64,000 nucleotides of DNA from Notospermus geniculatus (GCA_002633025.1 NMRB01001299.1:20461-84460), one strand, 5' to 3'. Positions 44,431-56,800 are shown, counted from the stretch's first letter. Made by a program: numbers and translations. Notes: a model not told the origin generated them from the sequence alone.

Positions 44431-44500
44431 TACGATCGGGGACGAGGTATAAAACAATAGTTCTTATAACTTGTGTTTTATACCTCGTCCCCGATCGTAG
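44431..44500. repeat. Hairpin with near-perfect 25-bp arms
   Basis: ACGATCGGGGACGAGGTATA then AAAC pairs with GTTTTATACCTCGTCCCCGA then TCGT. Outside it, AAACTTAGTTTTTGC-type phrases at about 44310-44370 and 44570-44605 form a wider, weaker inverted pair, so the whole may be a fold-back element of about 300 bp. Confidence 0.8.
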
Positions 44501-44754
44501 AATGCGTATACTGTATGCAGAATGCGTATACTGTGTGCAGAAGTGTGATAATGACCCATTGTTTCAGATTGGAAACTTAGTTTTTGCTCAGAAACTAAGT
44601 TTTTAGCCGCATAAACGTGTCTAAGTCTTAATCGCGCGATGATCACCCTTGGTGAATTCGGCCCTTAGTCTTTTATAGAGGGATGTTCAATTGAATTATT
44701 GCTATTTAAACATTGAAAAGTAAATGAACATGAAATAAAAACAGGTTTCTAAAG

Positions 44755-44862
44755 TGAAAGACGTCGCTTCCTACCAGATTCGAACCCACGGACACTCGCA
44801 CCGGGCATAAATCGGCAGCACTAGTGGGCAGCGCGCCTTAACCAGTAGGCCAAAAGTAAATG
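44755..44862 (-). mobile_element. tRNA-derived SINE B (long variable arm), minus copy
   Basis: On the minus strand: TTGGCCTACTGGTTAAGGCG (A box), a long variable region, GTGGGTTCGAATCTGG (B box). It closely resembles 55012-55160, which has the same class II layout (Ser/Leu-like). Confidence 0.65.
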
Positions 44863-45188
44863 AAAAACACAATACACATTTGCCTTTTTTGATTGATTAA
44901 GTTGATTTTTCATTGATTAAGTTAAATACAAAGGTTAACAGACATCACTTGAGTCCCCCAAAATTATACATTTCAGTATCCCACAACAGATCTCTTTTCG
45001 GAAGACGAAAACTGTATTTATACCGTTTCGGAATCTCCTCAAGCGACACGTAAAGGAAGAACATCTGGCTGATGATCACCTGAGGCGCTGAGCAAGCTGA
45101 ATGCAGCTGACAAAGAATCATGGGTCCATCACAGCAAGGTTGACATTTGGGATGGAAGCACATTGATCAGTTGAAGGTAGGGTCTAAA

Positions 45189-45332
45189 TTAGGGAGATTG
45201 AGATCAGCGACTTATCACGGCTCCTTATACGTATACGGATCGAAATGTACACACAATTTGTCCTCATTTTACAGAATCCTATCCGTATAGTATAAGGATC
45301 CGTGATTAGTCGCTGATCTCAACCTCTCTAAC
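45189..45332. mobile_element. Hairpin MITE next to the endonuclease-like ORF
   Basis: Left arm TTAGGGAGATTGAGATCAGC then GACTTATCACGG; right arm CCGTGATTAGTCGCTGATCT then CAACCTCTCTAA. Arms of about 45 bp. It abuts the open frame that starts at 45333. Confidence 0.8.
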
Positions 45333-45822
45333 TTCCACCCACCTATCCAAAATGACCAAACCCAATCAAACTCGACCATATCATGGATTAGCAGTATACA
45401 TCAAAAAAACATATGCTATCCTGCCAACATGCCATGTCTCGGCAAGTACTTTGGAATATTCTTATATTCTTACTCAATCACCAACTCATCATTTGCTACA
45501 AATTATAGTTTTATACAAAGCACCCAATACTTCACTATCAGTACTCCAATCAAATGCAAAAGGTATTTTTAATACAATCACACCTGATCAGCCATATGTT
45601 ATACTGGGTGACCTCAATACTGATGCACTAGACTATAACAAACAGAAATTATTATCAAGTATAGAATCCATCTTCCATGCTTCAAAATTGGAAACACAAC
45701 GAACAACAATATATAGCAGTGCTATTGACTGTGCCCTTACAACATCTCAACACAACATAGAAATCATTACCTCCATGATATCAGACCACAACATTCTATC
45801 ACTTCAATTCAAGAAACAGTAA
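45333..45822 (+). pseudogene. Endonuclease/exonuclease/phosphatase-like domain, C-terminal part
   Basis: The frame (ATG at 45352) shows YHGLAVYIKKTYAILPTCHV, LLQIIVLYKAPNTSLSVLQS, PYVILGDLNTDALDYNKQKL, SAIDCALTT and MISDHNILSLQF. GDLNTD and SDHN are the hallmark catalytic motifs of the AP-endonuclease-like fold. In animals such a domain occurs at the end of some Helitron proteins and at the start of LINE proteins. The first half (with the N-terminal catalytic Asn and Glu) is missing, cut at the MITE. The RPA-like gene 0.5 kb downstream favours a Helitron origin. Confidence 0.65.
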
Positions 45823-46034
45823 CTCGAACTGCATCTCCATGGAAAGGGGCTCTGGAGGAAGCTATGAAGCTGCAAATTGCCGTGGTTATTCTCTACAGCA
45901 CAACAAATAATCCCTGCAATTAGTGCATAGCTTTTTACTGTTTTCCCAAGGATCACATCTCTAATTCCTCAAGTGACGAAAAGGAACAGCCCCTTCAAAT
46001 ATTTTACTCACAAATCTCTACAATACATCGGAAA

Positions 46035-46150
46035 GTTATCTCCAAATATTTCGCAAATTTTCGACCCCAAGCGGGGTCTTCCTTAGACAGTATTTCTACT
46101 AGACAGTGCCTGAGGAAGACCCCGGTTATATTCAGAGACGACTTTTCAAC
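46035..46150. repeat. GACCCCGG hairpin motif, inverted pair
   Basis: A minus-strand copy (46035-46090: AAGGAAGACCCCGCTTGGGG then TCGAAAATTTGC) and a partial plus-strand copy (46108-46135: CTGAGGAAGACCCCGG) face each other. Confidence 0.65.
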
Positions 46151-46344
46151 TTATTGTATATTGTTTGTCGTTCTTGGTGCTCTTTTTTGGATATCACAAA
46201 TCTCTACACAGATAATACGTACACGTTGCATTTGATCCATACTCTAAGATACCTCAACACATACCTTACATCATCTCTACCCAGTTGCGCTAATACACAC
46301 AAGAAGCAAATATATCATCAATACTACTTTTCTTCTCTTTTCAG

Positions 46345-47306
46345 ACGATTACCCTACAGCAAATTCGAAAACTAAAGACAAATGAGGATGTGAGCATGAA
46401 AAGTGGCCTGAAATGTCAAATTGTTGACACCACCGATGAGATTGCATACACATCATTGTCATCCCCAGAAGAAAAGATAATGAAAAAAGCCGCAATTTCC
46501 GACACCACTGGCTACTTCGGACTGGTGTACTACTGCCCAATACATTTTCCGAAGATCAAACCAGGAAACAACGTAATCATCTCAAATTTCATTGCAAGAG
46601 ACCGAGACATTGGGTCATATGAATAAAGAACTAGTAAATGCCTTTACTTTGATTTTGCAGTACAAATGCACTACGCTATGCTGTACAAATCTGAAGTAAA
46701 AGCATTCGCTAGCTTTTATTCATATCACCCAATGTCATGAAAAGATTATCCAAAATCTAGAAAACGAACCACACAAACACCCCTGAATGGTACATCAGTG
46801 AGGCCAAATTACTGCTGCAGCCTGTGTCAGCTCCTGTGTCCCCAATACCTCAGATCCTCAAGATGCCATCTGGCAAATTAACATCAGCGGCAGGAACAGT
46901 CATACAGGTAAGAGTGCACAACCTCCAAAAACCCTCAAATGGCCATGTCTTTAACACCTATTAAATAATCAAGAACATAAAACTGCACCCACTATATTAA
47001 CACACATACAAAAACTTCTTGTCTCATCACAGTTGTCACAGGAAGTACGCCTATCCAATGAACTCCATGCAATAATATAACAATAATAACTCATTTTCAT
47101 TTCAACTTCAGGATGAAGCACCCCGCGAAATCGCAGACAAGAACAACAACAAAATTCTCGGGAGGAACATCACAATCTCAGACAAATCAGGACGGATAGA
47201 AGTTGCTCTATGGCGCACACAGGCAAACCAAGAGATCAAGATTGGTGACTATATCACAATCACCAACGTAAAAACTGCCACTCGAGACAGCACTGTTAGT
47301 CACTGA
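46345..47306 (+). pseudogene. RPA70-like OB-fold protein with two folds (RPA-like 3), split by a MITE
   Basis: Acceptor TCTTTTCAG at 46344. The first OB-fold runs from about 46345 (TLQQIRKLKTNED, KSGLKCQIVD, KKAAISDTTGYFGLVYY, KPGNNVIISNFIARDR) and is cut by a hairpin element at 46606. After it, PVSPIPQILKMPSGKLTSA leads to a donor (CAG|GTAAGAG at 46907) and an acceptor at 47111. The second exon encodes another OB-fold (KILGRNITISDKSGRIEVAL, IKIGDYITITNVKT) and a stop at 47304. The third fold with the zinc ribbon, present in RPA-like 1, is absent. Position and family agree with Helitron cargo, but a cellular paralogue is possible. Confidence 0.65.
46606..46736. mobile_element. Hairpin MITE (ATTCATAA type), copy 2, inside RPA-like 3
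   Basis: Left arm GACATTGGGTCATATGAATA then AAG..CTAGTAAATGCCTTTACTT; right arm AAGTAAAAGCATTCGCTAGC then TTTTATTCATATCACCCAATGTC. It introduces the stop that ends the first OB-fold frame. Confidence 0.8.
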
Positions 47307-49505
47307 ACTTCAACAACACTTCCACTCTCAATGTAAACACAAGGCCAGCAATCATTGAAAGCAATCCACCCTCAAATCAATTATACCCCACCAAACCTCT
47401 TCAATAACTCTATTACCTCTCCTTTCCAGTTTACTTTTGGTCCAAATCTATCAGCTTAAAGCCTCACTGCACAGTATTGAATTTTACGTCATTTTCAAAG
47501 TGTTAGGTTGAGGCAGAGGTCTCATAGCCTCGTGATGGTCCCCAAAATGCTTGCCTTTGAACGAATGAATTGTCCACATTGTTTTCAAAACATTTCATGA
47601 TCTACAACGACACTGGGCCTAGGCCTAGGCCTACCGCACCACCATGTTTGTGAACAACTGTCACCCAAATGGAAATGACAGGAACAGAATGTTTGACACG
47701 TCGAGCATGAAATAAAACGGACGGAAGCAGAAATCACGAAGATCGAGCAGTCAATAAGTTTAAATAATACGGCTCAACATGCCCAAAGTAAACTCCCAAG
47801 CATTGCTTTGTAGTTTTCAGCACACTATGAAAAAACTACAGGCAGAGCTCTAATGCATTCAGGTAGAGTATAGTACATTTTACACTACACTAACGTCGGA
47901 GGACGTAAGCAATTTCTGAATTCAATACAGTGTGGCTTTAACAAATCCGGTCATATATCAACAATGACAAGATCAGACTGATTATTTTAACTAATTGTTA
48001 TTTTAGTGTTTTAAATATGGCTATAACATCACCAACCTTGTTCCTACATTAAGTCGTGCCCAAACGTTTACATAAACCTGTGGTGAATGCAGATGATTTT
48101 TATCTTCATCGACTTTTTTAGTTAATCATCAGTTTTTTTCTTCCAGTCATAGGTCCATCTATAGACACTGGGTTTTCCCCAGACAAGCACATTCCAATGC
48201 ACCCACTGGCGTGTAACTGAATGAATCATAAGCCATATTTAGTCACATTACGAATTTAACCCGGGGCAAATTCGTTTAACCCGGGGCAAATTCGTTTAAC
48301 CCAGGGTAAATTCGTTTAACATGGGGCAAATTCGTTTAACCCAGGGTAAATTCGTGTAATGTAAATGTGGCTATAATGAGTAAAAATTCCTTCTACTCTG
48401 TTCGCCAATTTAGGCAGTGTTAGCGCTCGAATTGATGGAATAGCGAGTTGACCACTAGGTGTCACTACGGCTCAATTCAATGCATCTGGCGGGCCCAGTC
48501 ATTATCGATCGAGCAGCAATCACGTAGATTTTCCTGTACATTAGTCCGCTAAGACTTTGTTGCCAACTGTTGGCAATATGCGCGGCTGACTGCTTCTATT
48601 GTTGTCAGTCAATCTTGCATTCAGTGGTCCGCTGATCATAAACTGATCATAGTCGGCAGAAAATCCGGACGGAGTATGAACCGCCCCCGTTTCCACAGAC
48701 GCGTTTCACGCTGCGTTATGCGTCAAATATCTTGTTATTTTCCGCCGCCCTGCTTCCAAACTATGAGTTTCCACTGGCAGCCATATTTGAAGTCCGATTG
48801 GGTCAAAATTTGGTGCACTTGTAGAGGGTGATTAGATATATCTTCACACCACAGCAAAACACACTTGAAAAAGGGGTCAAATCGGAAACCCGGGATTTAT
48901 GTGATGAAGCCTCATGAGAGGAACCCACCATAGAAGTTTCGTGGTTCTAGCTAGCAGCGTTCAGGGAATATGGCCAAACGAAGGTTTTCACAAAGCACCC
49001 CCTACAGGCCAGAGTGTAAAACTGGCAGCATTAAGTTTCGGTCCAGAGATAGTTTTTTCCATAGGCTCCCAGTACGTGAAATTTCAAATTTCTAGCCCAA
49101 GCGGTTTAGAAACGTGCCAGCCCTGTTAACGACCGGGGTTAACGACGACGCGCAGGCAAAGGGAAAATGTCGGCAGGTGCAGGCCTACGTTCTACTGTAT
49201 TGTATGGTTCTTTGTTTGCATAAGGAGGGTAAGTATAACACAACGCAGCAGAGGAGGGCGTCTCTGCTTATACAGTGGGATCCAACAACAAGACCACCTA
49301 TAGGCCTTGGACACAAAAAAACGGTATCTGAGACAAGAGCAAGATGCTACGAAACCTATCCGACTACACGTAACTTTAAGAATCTCGTAAGTACTTCTCT
49401 GACACTTACGACTGCTTCATGAATACCACGTAAAATACTACGTTGAAGTTACGATAGGGCTGATTTACGTTATTACGGTAACGCACGTTTTACTTCATCG
49501 CGCCA
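47307..49505. other. Intergenic; one tandem repeat, no gene recognised
   Basis: Apart from the 20-bp tandem repeat at 48252-48352 and dispersed phrases near 49020-49120 (AAGTTTCGGTCC, GAAACGTGCCAGCCCTG), nothing coding is supported. Confidence 0.5.
48252..48352. repeat. 20-bp tandem repeat, five copies
   Basis: The unit TTTAACCCGGGGCAAATTCG is repeated about five times, with CCAGGGTAAA and CATGGGGCAAA variants. Confidence 0.9.
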
Positions 49506-49544
49506 GTGTTTTCTGAAAACAATCAAAGCACGACCTTCTTTCAT

Positions 49545-49670
49545 GCAGGTGGCCTCCTGCAGCATACTCCTGAAAAGTGCTGCGCCATCATCATGGCAAC
49601 TGCTGTATTGCACACTATTTGCGAGAACAATGGAGTACCAGTCCTTCGAGTAAATGGGCCAAGAAATGTC
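49545..49670 (+). pseudogene. Harbinger-type nuclease, C-terminal fragment
   Basis: The frame reads AGGLLQHTPEKCCAIIMATA then VLHTICENNGVPV, matching the end of the PIF/Harbinger nuclease (HARBI1-like, DDE_Tnp_4), where a P-x-K-x-x-x-I-x-x-A-x-x-LHN-like signature is expected. A CTTTCATGCAG acceptor-like site precedes it. The catalytic Asp and Glu residues would lie upstream and are not found. A CpG-rich hairpin follows at 49694. Confidence 0.6.
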
Positions 49671-49693
49671 GACAGCCCTGCTTTTTCACGGTA

Positions 49694-49806
49694 CGTTTGC
49701 GGGCGTGGTTTCGGTGGCGGGAGCGGTGCGGGTGAAACAGCTAAAGGGAAATACGTTGGATAGATTTTTTTCCACCCACGCCGCCTCCGATTCCGCGCCC
49801 GCAAAC
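49694..49806. mobile_element. CpG-rich inverted repeat
   Basis: ACGTTTGCGGGCGTGGTTTC then GGTGGCGGG faces CCGCCTCCGATTCCGCGCCC then GCAAACG. MITE-like. Confidence 0.6.
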
Positions 49807-49949
49807 GCCTCGTAGAAAAGCAGCTTTAAACGTAGCTTAAAGCGGTTTTTTCCACGGTACAATATTACTGCACAATATGGGGCCCAAAACAGGTGTCATG
49901 TGCTTNAGCTCAGTCTATTCTAGAGTCTTGTACTGTTAAGTGCCAGCCT

Positions 49950-50002
49950 GAAGAAGACCCCGGTTGGGGTCGAAAATTTGCAAATTCTGGAAGTTGACAA
50001 GC
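49950..50002 (+). repeat. GACCCCGG hairpin motif (hammerhead-like), copy 3
   Basis: CCTGAAGAAGACCCCGGTTG then GGGTCGAAAATTTGCAAATT and CTGGAAGTTGAC. Best-preserved copy of the block. Confidence 0.7.
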
Positions 50003-50832
50003 TTCAAGGAAATACTAGTACACACAGTATTTTGTCAAACAGCTCTGTTTCACGAAAATTGCAATTTGAAATTGACAATATTAGCTCAGCATCGGCATGA
50101 AATTGACATGTCAGAAGGGACAAATCTGCATCTCTTTCTATTCTATTATAACATCTCATACATGTATACAAAGAAGCCTTTTTTCCTGCAATTCAGACCA
50201 GGGTTTACCATGTTTTCTTCGTTTTTCTTTTGTACATGTGGCTTGAAAAATTGCATTCGCATTCAATGGCAATTATTGTAATCATGTAATTTATTTTTTG
50301 AAGGGGCACAAGTATCAGTGCTCGACAAATTGGTTGCCCGGCCGCACTGGACCACCAGAAAAACTCCTGGGCAAGCTCAAGTCATTGAGTACTTGTCCAT
50401 GGGCAAGTACCGAAATAAAACATACATGTATGTCTTTCAATCCGCCCTGTTGGCACACTCTTCTATTCTCCACTTTTGGGCTGGAAACATCCGGCTTCTC
50501 CCCAATACTCCTCGCGAGACGATAGAGGACGCTAAGGATGTGGTTATATCCTGGGACATCATGAAATCAGGGCTCTCAATGACCCGAGGTCTCGGATCAA
50601 ATACGCACAAAGTTCATAGTCTGATGCACAATAAAAACCAGCAGGAGTCAGTGTGACGCACGAAAATTCACCCAATCTTTTGAATTGACCATGGTTGACC
50701 CCTGACTTCTGAGGGCTGACCCCAGAAAAAAAATACACAGAAGTCTCTGACCCTTCTACTGAAAACTCCAGTGAGCGCCCTGTGAAATTCACCACAGTTT
50801 TTTGCAGAGAGCGTGACTCTCATCCTTTCCAG

Positions 50833-53800
50833 ATTCTTTTGGTGTAATCAGTCCACATTGGGAATGATGTCCGGTTGGTTCCTAGTGGAAATGTCTATAG
50901 ATCGCCTTTTTGCTGTTAGATTTCCAATGTTGGCACTGACCATGTGTTCTACAGCTCGGGCACGAAAGATTGTTACAACATCAGCTCTACTGATCATTAC
51001 AGTGAATATAAATATTTTCTATACTACGAAATTAGTAAAGGATCCTCTGACAGGTACATGTAATTGTTATTCTCACTGACATGATATTAATTCGTTTCTT
51101 GTGTGTTTCATGATATTGACTTGTTTCAGTCTAAGAGGAAAAGTGCTGAAAAGCTGCAAAGTGGTGTTACAGGTCACCTGACATAGGGATGTATATGTAC
51201 CAAGTTTCAAGTCAATAGCCCAAGCAGTTCCCGAAACATGCCACCAAATGACTAAATTTTAAACTTTGACCTCTGTGACCTTGAAAAAGGCTTTAGCTTA
51301 CAATACCTCTTTTGTCTTCTGTAGCCATCCGTCGGCTTTCTTAATTACACAAGCCATGTTTACACATGTTTACACAAGCCATGTTAAGCCAATTACACAA
51401 GCCATGTTTTGTATAACTCTACTCCTATTCACACTTGCCTTAATCTATTAAACTCTTTTCTTTCAGCTCAACCAGCCATCCATGATATTGACTTGTTTCA
51501 GTCTAAGAGGAAAAGTGCTGAAAAGCTGCAAAGTGGTGTTATAGGTCACCTGACATAGGGATGTATATGTACCAAATTTCAAGTCAATAGCCCAAGCAGT
51601 TCCCGAAACATGCCACCAAATGACTAAATTTTAAACTTTGACCTCTGCGACCTTGAAAAGTCGGTCAAATCAAAAACCCCTTACTTACTTCATGCATCCT
51701 CATTAGAAGCACCAATGATAAAAATTTGGAGAGGATCCAGTCATTAGTTCATGAGTTATTGCACTTTTTGTGTTTTTGGTTTCCGCCACCTGGTCGCCAA
51801 GCTAAGAGTCAAATCGGACCGAAACTTGGTGCCATAGGTCGTCTGACCTAGGGGTATACTAGTATATGTTCCAAATTTCAGGTCAATCACCTGCGGTTAT
51901 GAAACGTGCCCTGCTAACGAGTTATTGCACTTTTTGTGTTTTTGGTTTCCGCCACCTGGTGGCCAGGCTAAGAGTCAAATCAGACCGAAACTTGGTGTCA
52001 TAGGTCATCTGACCACCTAGGGTGTCATAGGTCATCTGACCACCTAGGGGTATATACATGTATGTACCAAGTTTCACATCAATAGCTCCAGCGGTTACGA
52101 AACGTGCCCTGCTAACGGACGACGACGACGACGGACGCGGACCCATGACAAGAGCTCACCCCAGGTGAGCTAAAAATTACAGAAGCAGAAGCCGATAATA
52201 TGTATGTGTATCAGTTATTAAGGCCGAAGGGGCTAATTTATTATGAAAGCAACGTGTGAGCCAGAAATGCCTTTAAATGTCCATTTGTTTTGAAATTCCT
52301 TTGGATAACTATTAAAATTAGTTGCATCTTTTGAAAGTACTTTTGTCCCTGCCTACACAATAAATTGTAAAACAAACCCCATATAGATATAGATATTTTT
52401 TTCTAAAATAGTCAGTGGGCGGCCCCAAACTTTAGGCCTGTAGTGTAAATGACCCAATACTGCACTAATGCTTAGGCCACACTTTTAATATTCTTTGGTT
52501 CACGGGCGCCTCTTGTGTAAACTCAGGTACGGAGGGCGAAATAAAAAATAAAAATAAAATCCTGTTTTCGATTTTTAAAAATTCTGCGGTCTTGTTTTGT
52601 CCATTTCCTGATATCGGANNNNNNNNNNNNNNNNNNNNNNNNNNNNNNNNNNNNNNNNNNNNNNNNNNNNNNNNNNNNNNNNNNNNNNNNNNNNNNNNNN
52701 NNNNNNNNNNNNNNNNNNNNNNNNNNNNNNNNNNNNNNNNNNNNNNNNNNNNNNNNNNNNNNNNNNNNNNNNNNNNNNNNNNNNNNNNNNNNNNNNNNNN
52801 NNNNNNNNNNNNNNNNNNNNNNNNNNNNNNNNNNNNNNNNNNNNNNNNNNNNNNNNNNNNNNNNNNNNNNNNNNNNNNNNNNNNNNNNNNNNNNNNNNNN
52901 NNNNNNNNNNNNNNNNNNNNNNNNNNNNNNNNNNNNNNNNNNNNNNNNNNNNNNNNNNNNNNNNNNNNNNNNNNNNNNNNNNNNNNNNNNNNNNNNNNNN
53001 NNNNNNNNNNNNNNNNNNNNNNNNNNNNNNNNNNNNNNNNNNNNNNNNNNNNNNNNNNNNNNNNNNNNNNNNNNNNNNNNNNNNNNNNNNNNNNNNNNNN
53101 NNNNNNNNNNNNNNNNNNNNNNNNNNNNNNNNNNNNNNNNNNNNNNNNNNNNNNNNNNNNNNNNNNNNNNNNNNNNNNNNNNNNNNNNNNNNNNNNNNNN
53201 NNNNNNNNNNNNNNNNNNNNNNNNNNNNNNNNNNNNNNNNNNNNNNNNNNNNNNNNNNNNNNNNNNNNNNNNNNNNNNNNNNNNNNNNNNNNNNNNNNNN
53301 NNNNNNNNNNNNNNNNNNNNNNNNNNNNNNNNNNNNNNNNNNNNNNNNNNNNNNNNNNNNNNNNNNNNNNNNNNNNNNNNNNNNNNNNNNNNNNNNNNNN
53401 NNNNNNNNNNNNNNNNNNNNTGGCGGACATATCAGCTGTTTTTGACAGTTCATGAGTTTGCAGTATGATTTTAGATGTCTAATTGGCGGGAGAGCCATGT
53501 AACAAACCTACAGATGGGACTAAGAAAAGAAGGCAGCAGACCTATCAGCAAGAATATTGTGATGAATGGAAGGCGCTTTGTGAAAGTCATCATGATGATG
53601 TTTTGCAATTGATGATTGGCTTGGTTACACTTCACAGACAGCAATTGGGAGTACAGTGAAAGTGCTGGAAAACGTTTGCTATGGGTGATCAAAGCGTTAC
53701 TGAGAGACCCCTCAAAAATACTGAAAAACCCTGAAATTCAGGGGCAAAATACTGAGAGGGGTATTTAGGGGTTGGCAGGTCTGCAGTCGCTATCGATGTA

Positions 53801-56800
53801 CGCGTTCCACATACATCGGTTACGACTGGTCATTGTGGCAACAAGTGGCACAATCCAGTCTTCAATCTGGAGTCCGCACATCGGACAGGCATCTGTACTG
53901 AATGCTACACATAAACTGTCAATGTCTTCCAGTCGGACCACTCGGGATTCCGTCACATGACCAGGTGTGCTCCACAAACAAAGGAAATCCATTGCCAGCG
54001 CGCGCACATCGAAAGCGACTGATGAGAAGAAGCAACGATCGGCAACGAGTAGAATGAGCAACTGGCTGGAACTAGCAGCAACGGTCGGCAATAGCGTTGC
54101 CGGGGCGCGCACATCGGCCTGTTTGAGCATCCGATCAGTTGCTGCTGTTTCCAGCCAGTCGCCCACCGTTGCCGGAAACGCCATTGCCGGTATGTAGTTG
54201 CTTCCAGTTGCAAGGTCGATGTGCGCTAGACTTTACAGCAACAATTGTTCACTGGTGTTTGGCCAAGGGGGAATTCAAGCAGATTACTACGTAGAGCAAT
54301 GTCGATGGGGTCCATCATATATCCCCCTTTCAACAGGAAGTAATGGTAACATGGTTATTATGGTTTCCGATCTCAAGATCGGAAACCATATAGTGTTTGG
54401 TCGTGGTGTCTGTATTGTATTTCAGTTTTCCGTCAGGGCCGACACTATAGCATTATTGGCCCTGGTAAGTACGGAGGAGGCCATCACAAGCTACTCGTGT
54501 TCCTCACCTGGATGGGGTATTTTACTTGCCCTTGCAAAGACACGAGGTACAAGGCACCACGGCTTATTGTCCCATGCAATGGACGTGAAGAGCCGGGAAT
54601 GAAATCCCATATGGTCCAGGCTGGATTCGAACCTGGGACCTGCCGCTAGATAAGCGGACGTGATAACCACTAGGCTATCAGGCTCCTCAGGTGGTGTCTG
54701 TCTGTCTGTGTGTGTGTGTGTGTGTCTTTTCAGTCTGTCACACGGCCTGTAACTTTGTTCCTGCAAGAGCCAGACCCGGAATTGTAACCTACCCCCAGGT
54801 GGGGGTCTGTGGGTTCGAATCTGAAAGAAGGACGTGATGACCTTCACCTTGGAAACCCGTTTCTATTTTCATATCTATTATTTGTATCTCCTTTATGTGA
54901 CCCGTTGCATAACTTCAAACAGTTTGGGTTCGGAGATTGTTTGGGCTACTCACAGGGTACTGATGGACGCCTCCTTTAACATGGGCCATTGAACTATCTT
55001 TAATCGAAGATGGGGATTTGGCCTAGTGGTTTGAGGCGTGCTGTCCCTTAGTGCTGGCGATTGATGCCTCATGCGCGGGGTCCGTGGGTTCGAATCTGGA
55101 AGAAGGACGTGATGACCTTCACCTTGGAAACCCGTTTCTATTTTCATATCTACCCCCAGGTAACATGACATGAGCTACAAGATGGAATGAAAATTTCAGG
55201 TCTCCGATACCTGGTTCGTGGTGAAATTGATATATCAACAGTTGAGATTTTGTCTGTCACACTTTTGTTTCTTGAATAACTTGTCTCCGACGCCAGGTAG
55301 AGCACTAGTAACAAGTTCCTTCCCTATGTTTATGACCCTTGGCAAGATACTGGTGTCAACAAATTTATTCCGCAGTGTCAGCATCATAATGATATTGATA
55401 TATCAAATTTGATATTTTGACATATCGGGAGATCTGCCACAGTAAGTGACTTGAAACTGGTGTGCCAACATCATTGCTCATCCACGGATGTTACTGCAAC
55501 TGAAATTTCCAGTTGGCACCTGCTCGGTCGCATGATATTTGCTGATATCGTGGTGAGATTTGATATTCAAATTTGATAACATGACATAAGTCAGAATCTA
55601 GTGATGGTAGAGACCTAAAACCTTCACCTACACCTAGGTTATCAAGGATGAGCTTTCAGATTACGCAATGACCTGTCGGAGGTCAAGGCCAAGGTTAAAC
55701 AGTTCTTAAGCGCAAATCTCCTCGGAATTTCAGGAAAAACGAATTAGACGCCTGAATTTACCATCCCCGATAGGTTTAATCAGTGATCAGTGATCAGAAT
55801 TTCAGGGGAAAACTAATTAGAAACCTGCATTAACCATCCCCTATTGGTTTAATCAAGCATCCCTGTTCCAGTTACGCAATACTTCTCAAGGTCAGAGGTC
55901 AAGGTCACAGATAACTAGCTCTAGAGTAGTAAACTTCTCATCGGAAACCATTGACATCGCTCCGATGTCCTTCTCTTGTTTTTCATGTGTTCTTCATGTA
56001 TTGACCCCTGGTGGAAATCTGAGGCCGAGTTGGATCGTAATACCGTAAGGTATTGTGCACATAGTCAAGAACCTTAAAGCCACACAGTATAGACAGATTG
56101 GTCATAATCGGCGAGCATAGTCTCGGTCACCCAGCCGCTGTTTCGAATCTGGGAATCCGTATTGCAGTACTGTGGAACGAAATGGCTGGCTGCGCAAGAC
56201 TACACGCAGCATTGGGGATTCCCCGAACCTCGATACAGCATAATGCTATAATGTGTGGTTCTATACATTCCGCACGCCTGTAAACGAGGTTGCACTAAGA
56301 TTTCGGCCGAACTAGAAGTGATTAGCGGTGCATACTGTGCGGAAAGAAGGTCAACGTCAAAACTCATGTGATAAGCTATGAAGCAGTTGCTTTGGCTTTA
56401 CATAGTGTATAAACCACCACTCACACTCTTCATTACAAATAGTTTACAAATTTAAGCATAGATAGTTTTGGAAGGGAGTCAAAATGTCCAAGAGCCATTA
56501 AAAACGATTGCAATTACCAAGGCAAATTTCATCCTGAATTACAACGTACTACACGATCGATTTCAACTCACACTGGTCCTCATCAGGCACACTAGTCCTC
56601 AACACCCGTATGATACATTATGAAGCTGTTACAGATAAACTTTCACACAAAATTTCGTCACTTTATCAAAATTACTTAAGGAGTAGTGACCATAAATGTA
56701 TTTTTCACATTTTGCCCCCTGGTGGAATAACCGGGAGTTGGATTGAAATTCCAAGAGTATTGCGCATATTAATGGATAAGTACCTAATATATACCAAAGT

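Noticed and set aside
45241-45332. N-terminal half of the endonuclease-like domain
   Set aside because: The sequence belongs to the hairpin MITE and has no coding similarity.
50298-50656. TM1-TM2 exon of the receptor
   Set aside because: The ORFs lack hydrophobic segments of adequate length and do not join in phase to 50833 with a clear donor.
52465-53498. Three ORFs of about 300 residues
   Set aside because: They run through the N gap.
53765-54213. Overlapping ORFs on both strands
   Set aside because: No motif, and both strands are open, as expected for GC-rich sequence with few stops.
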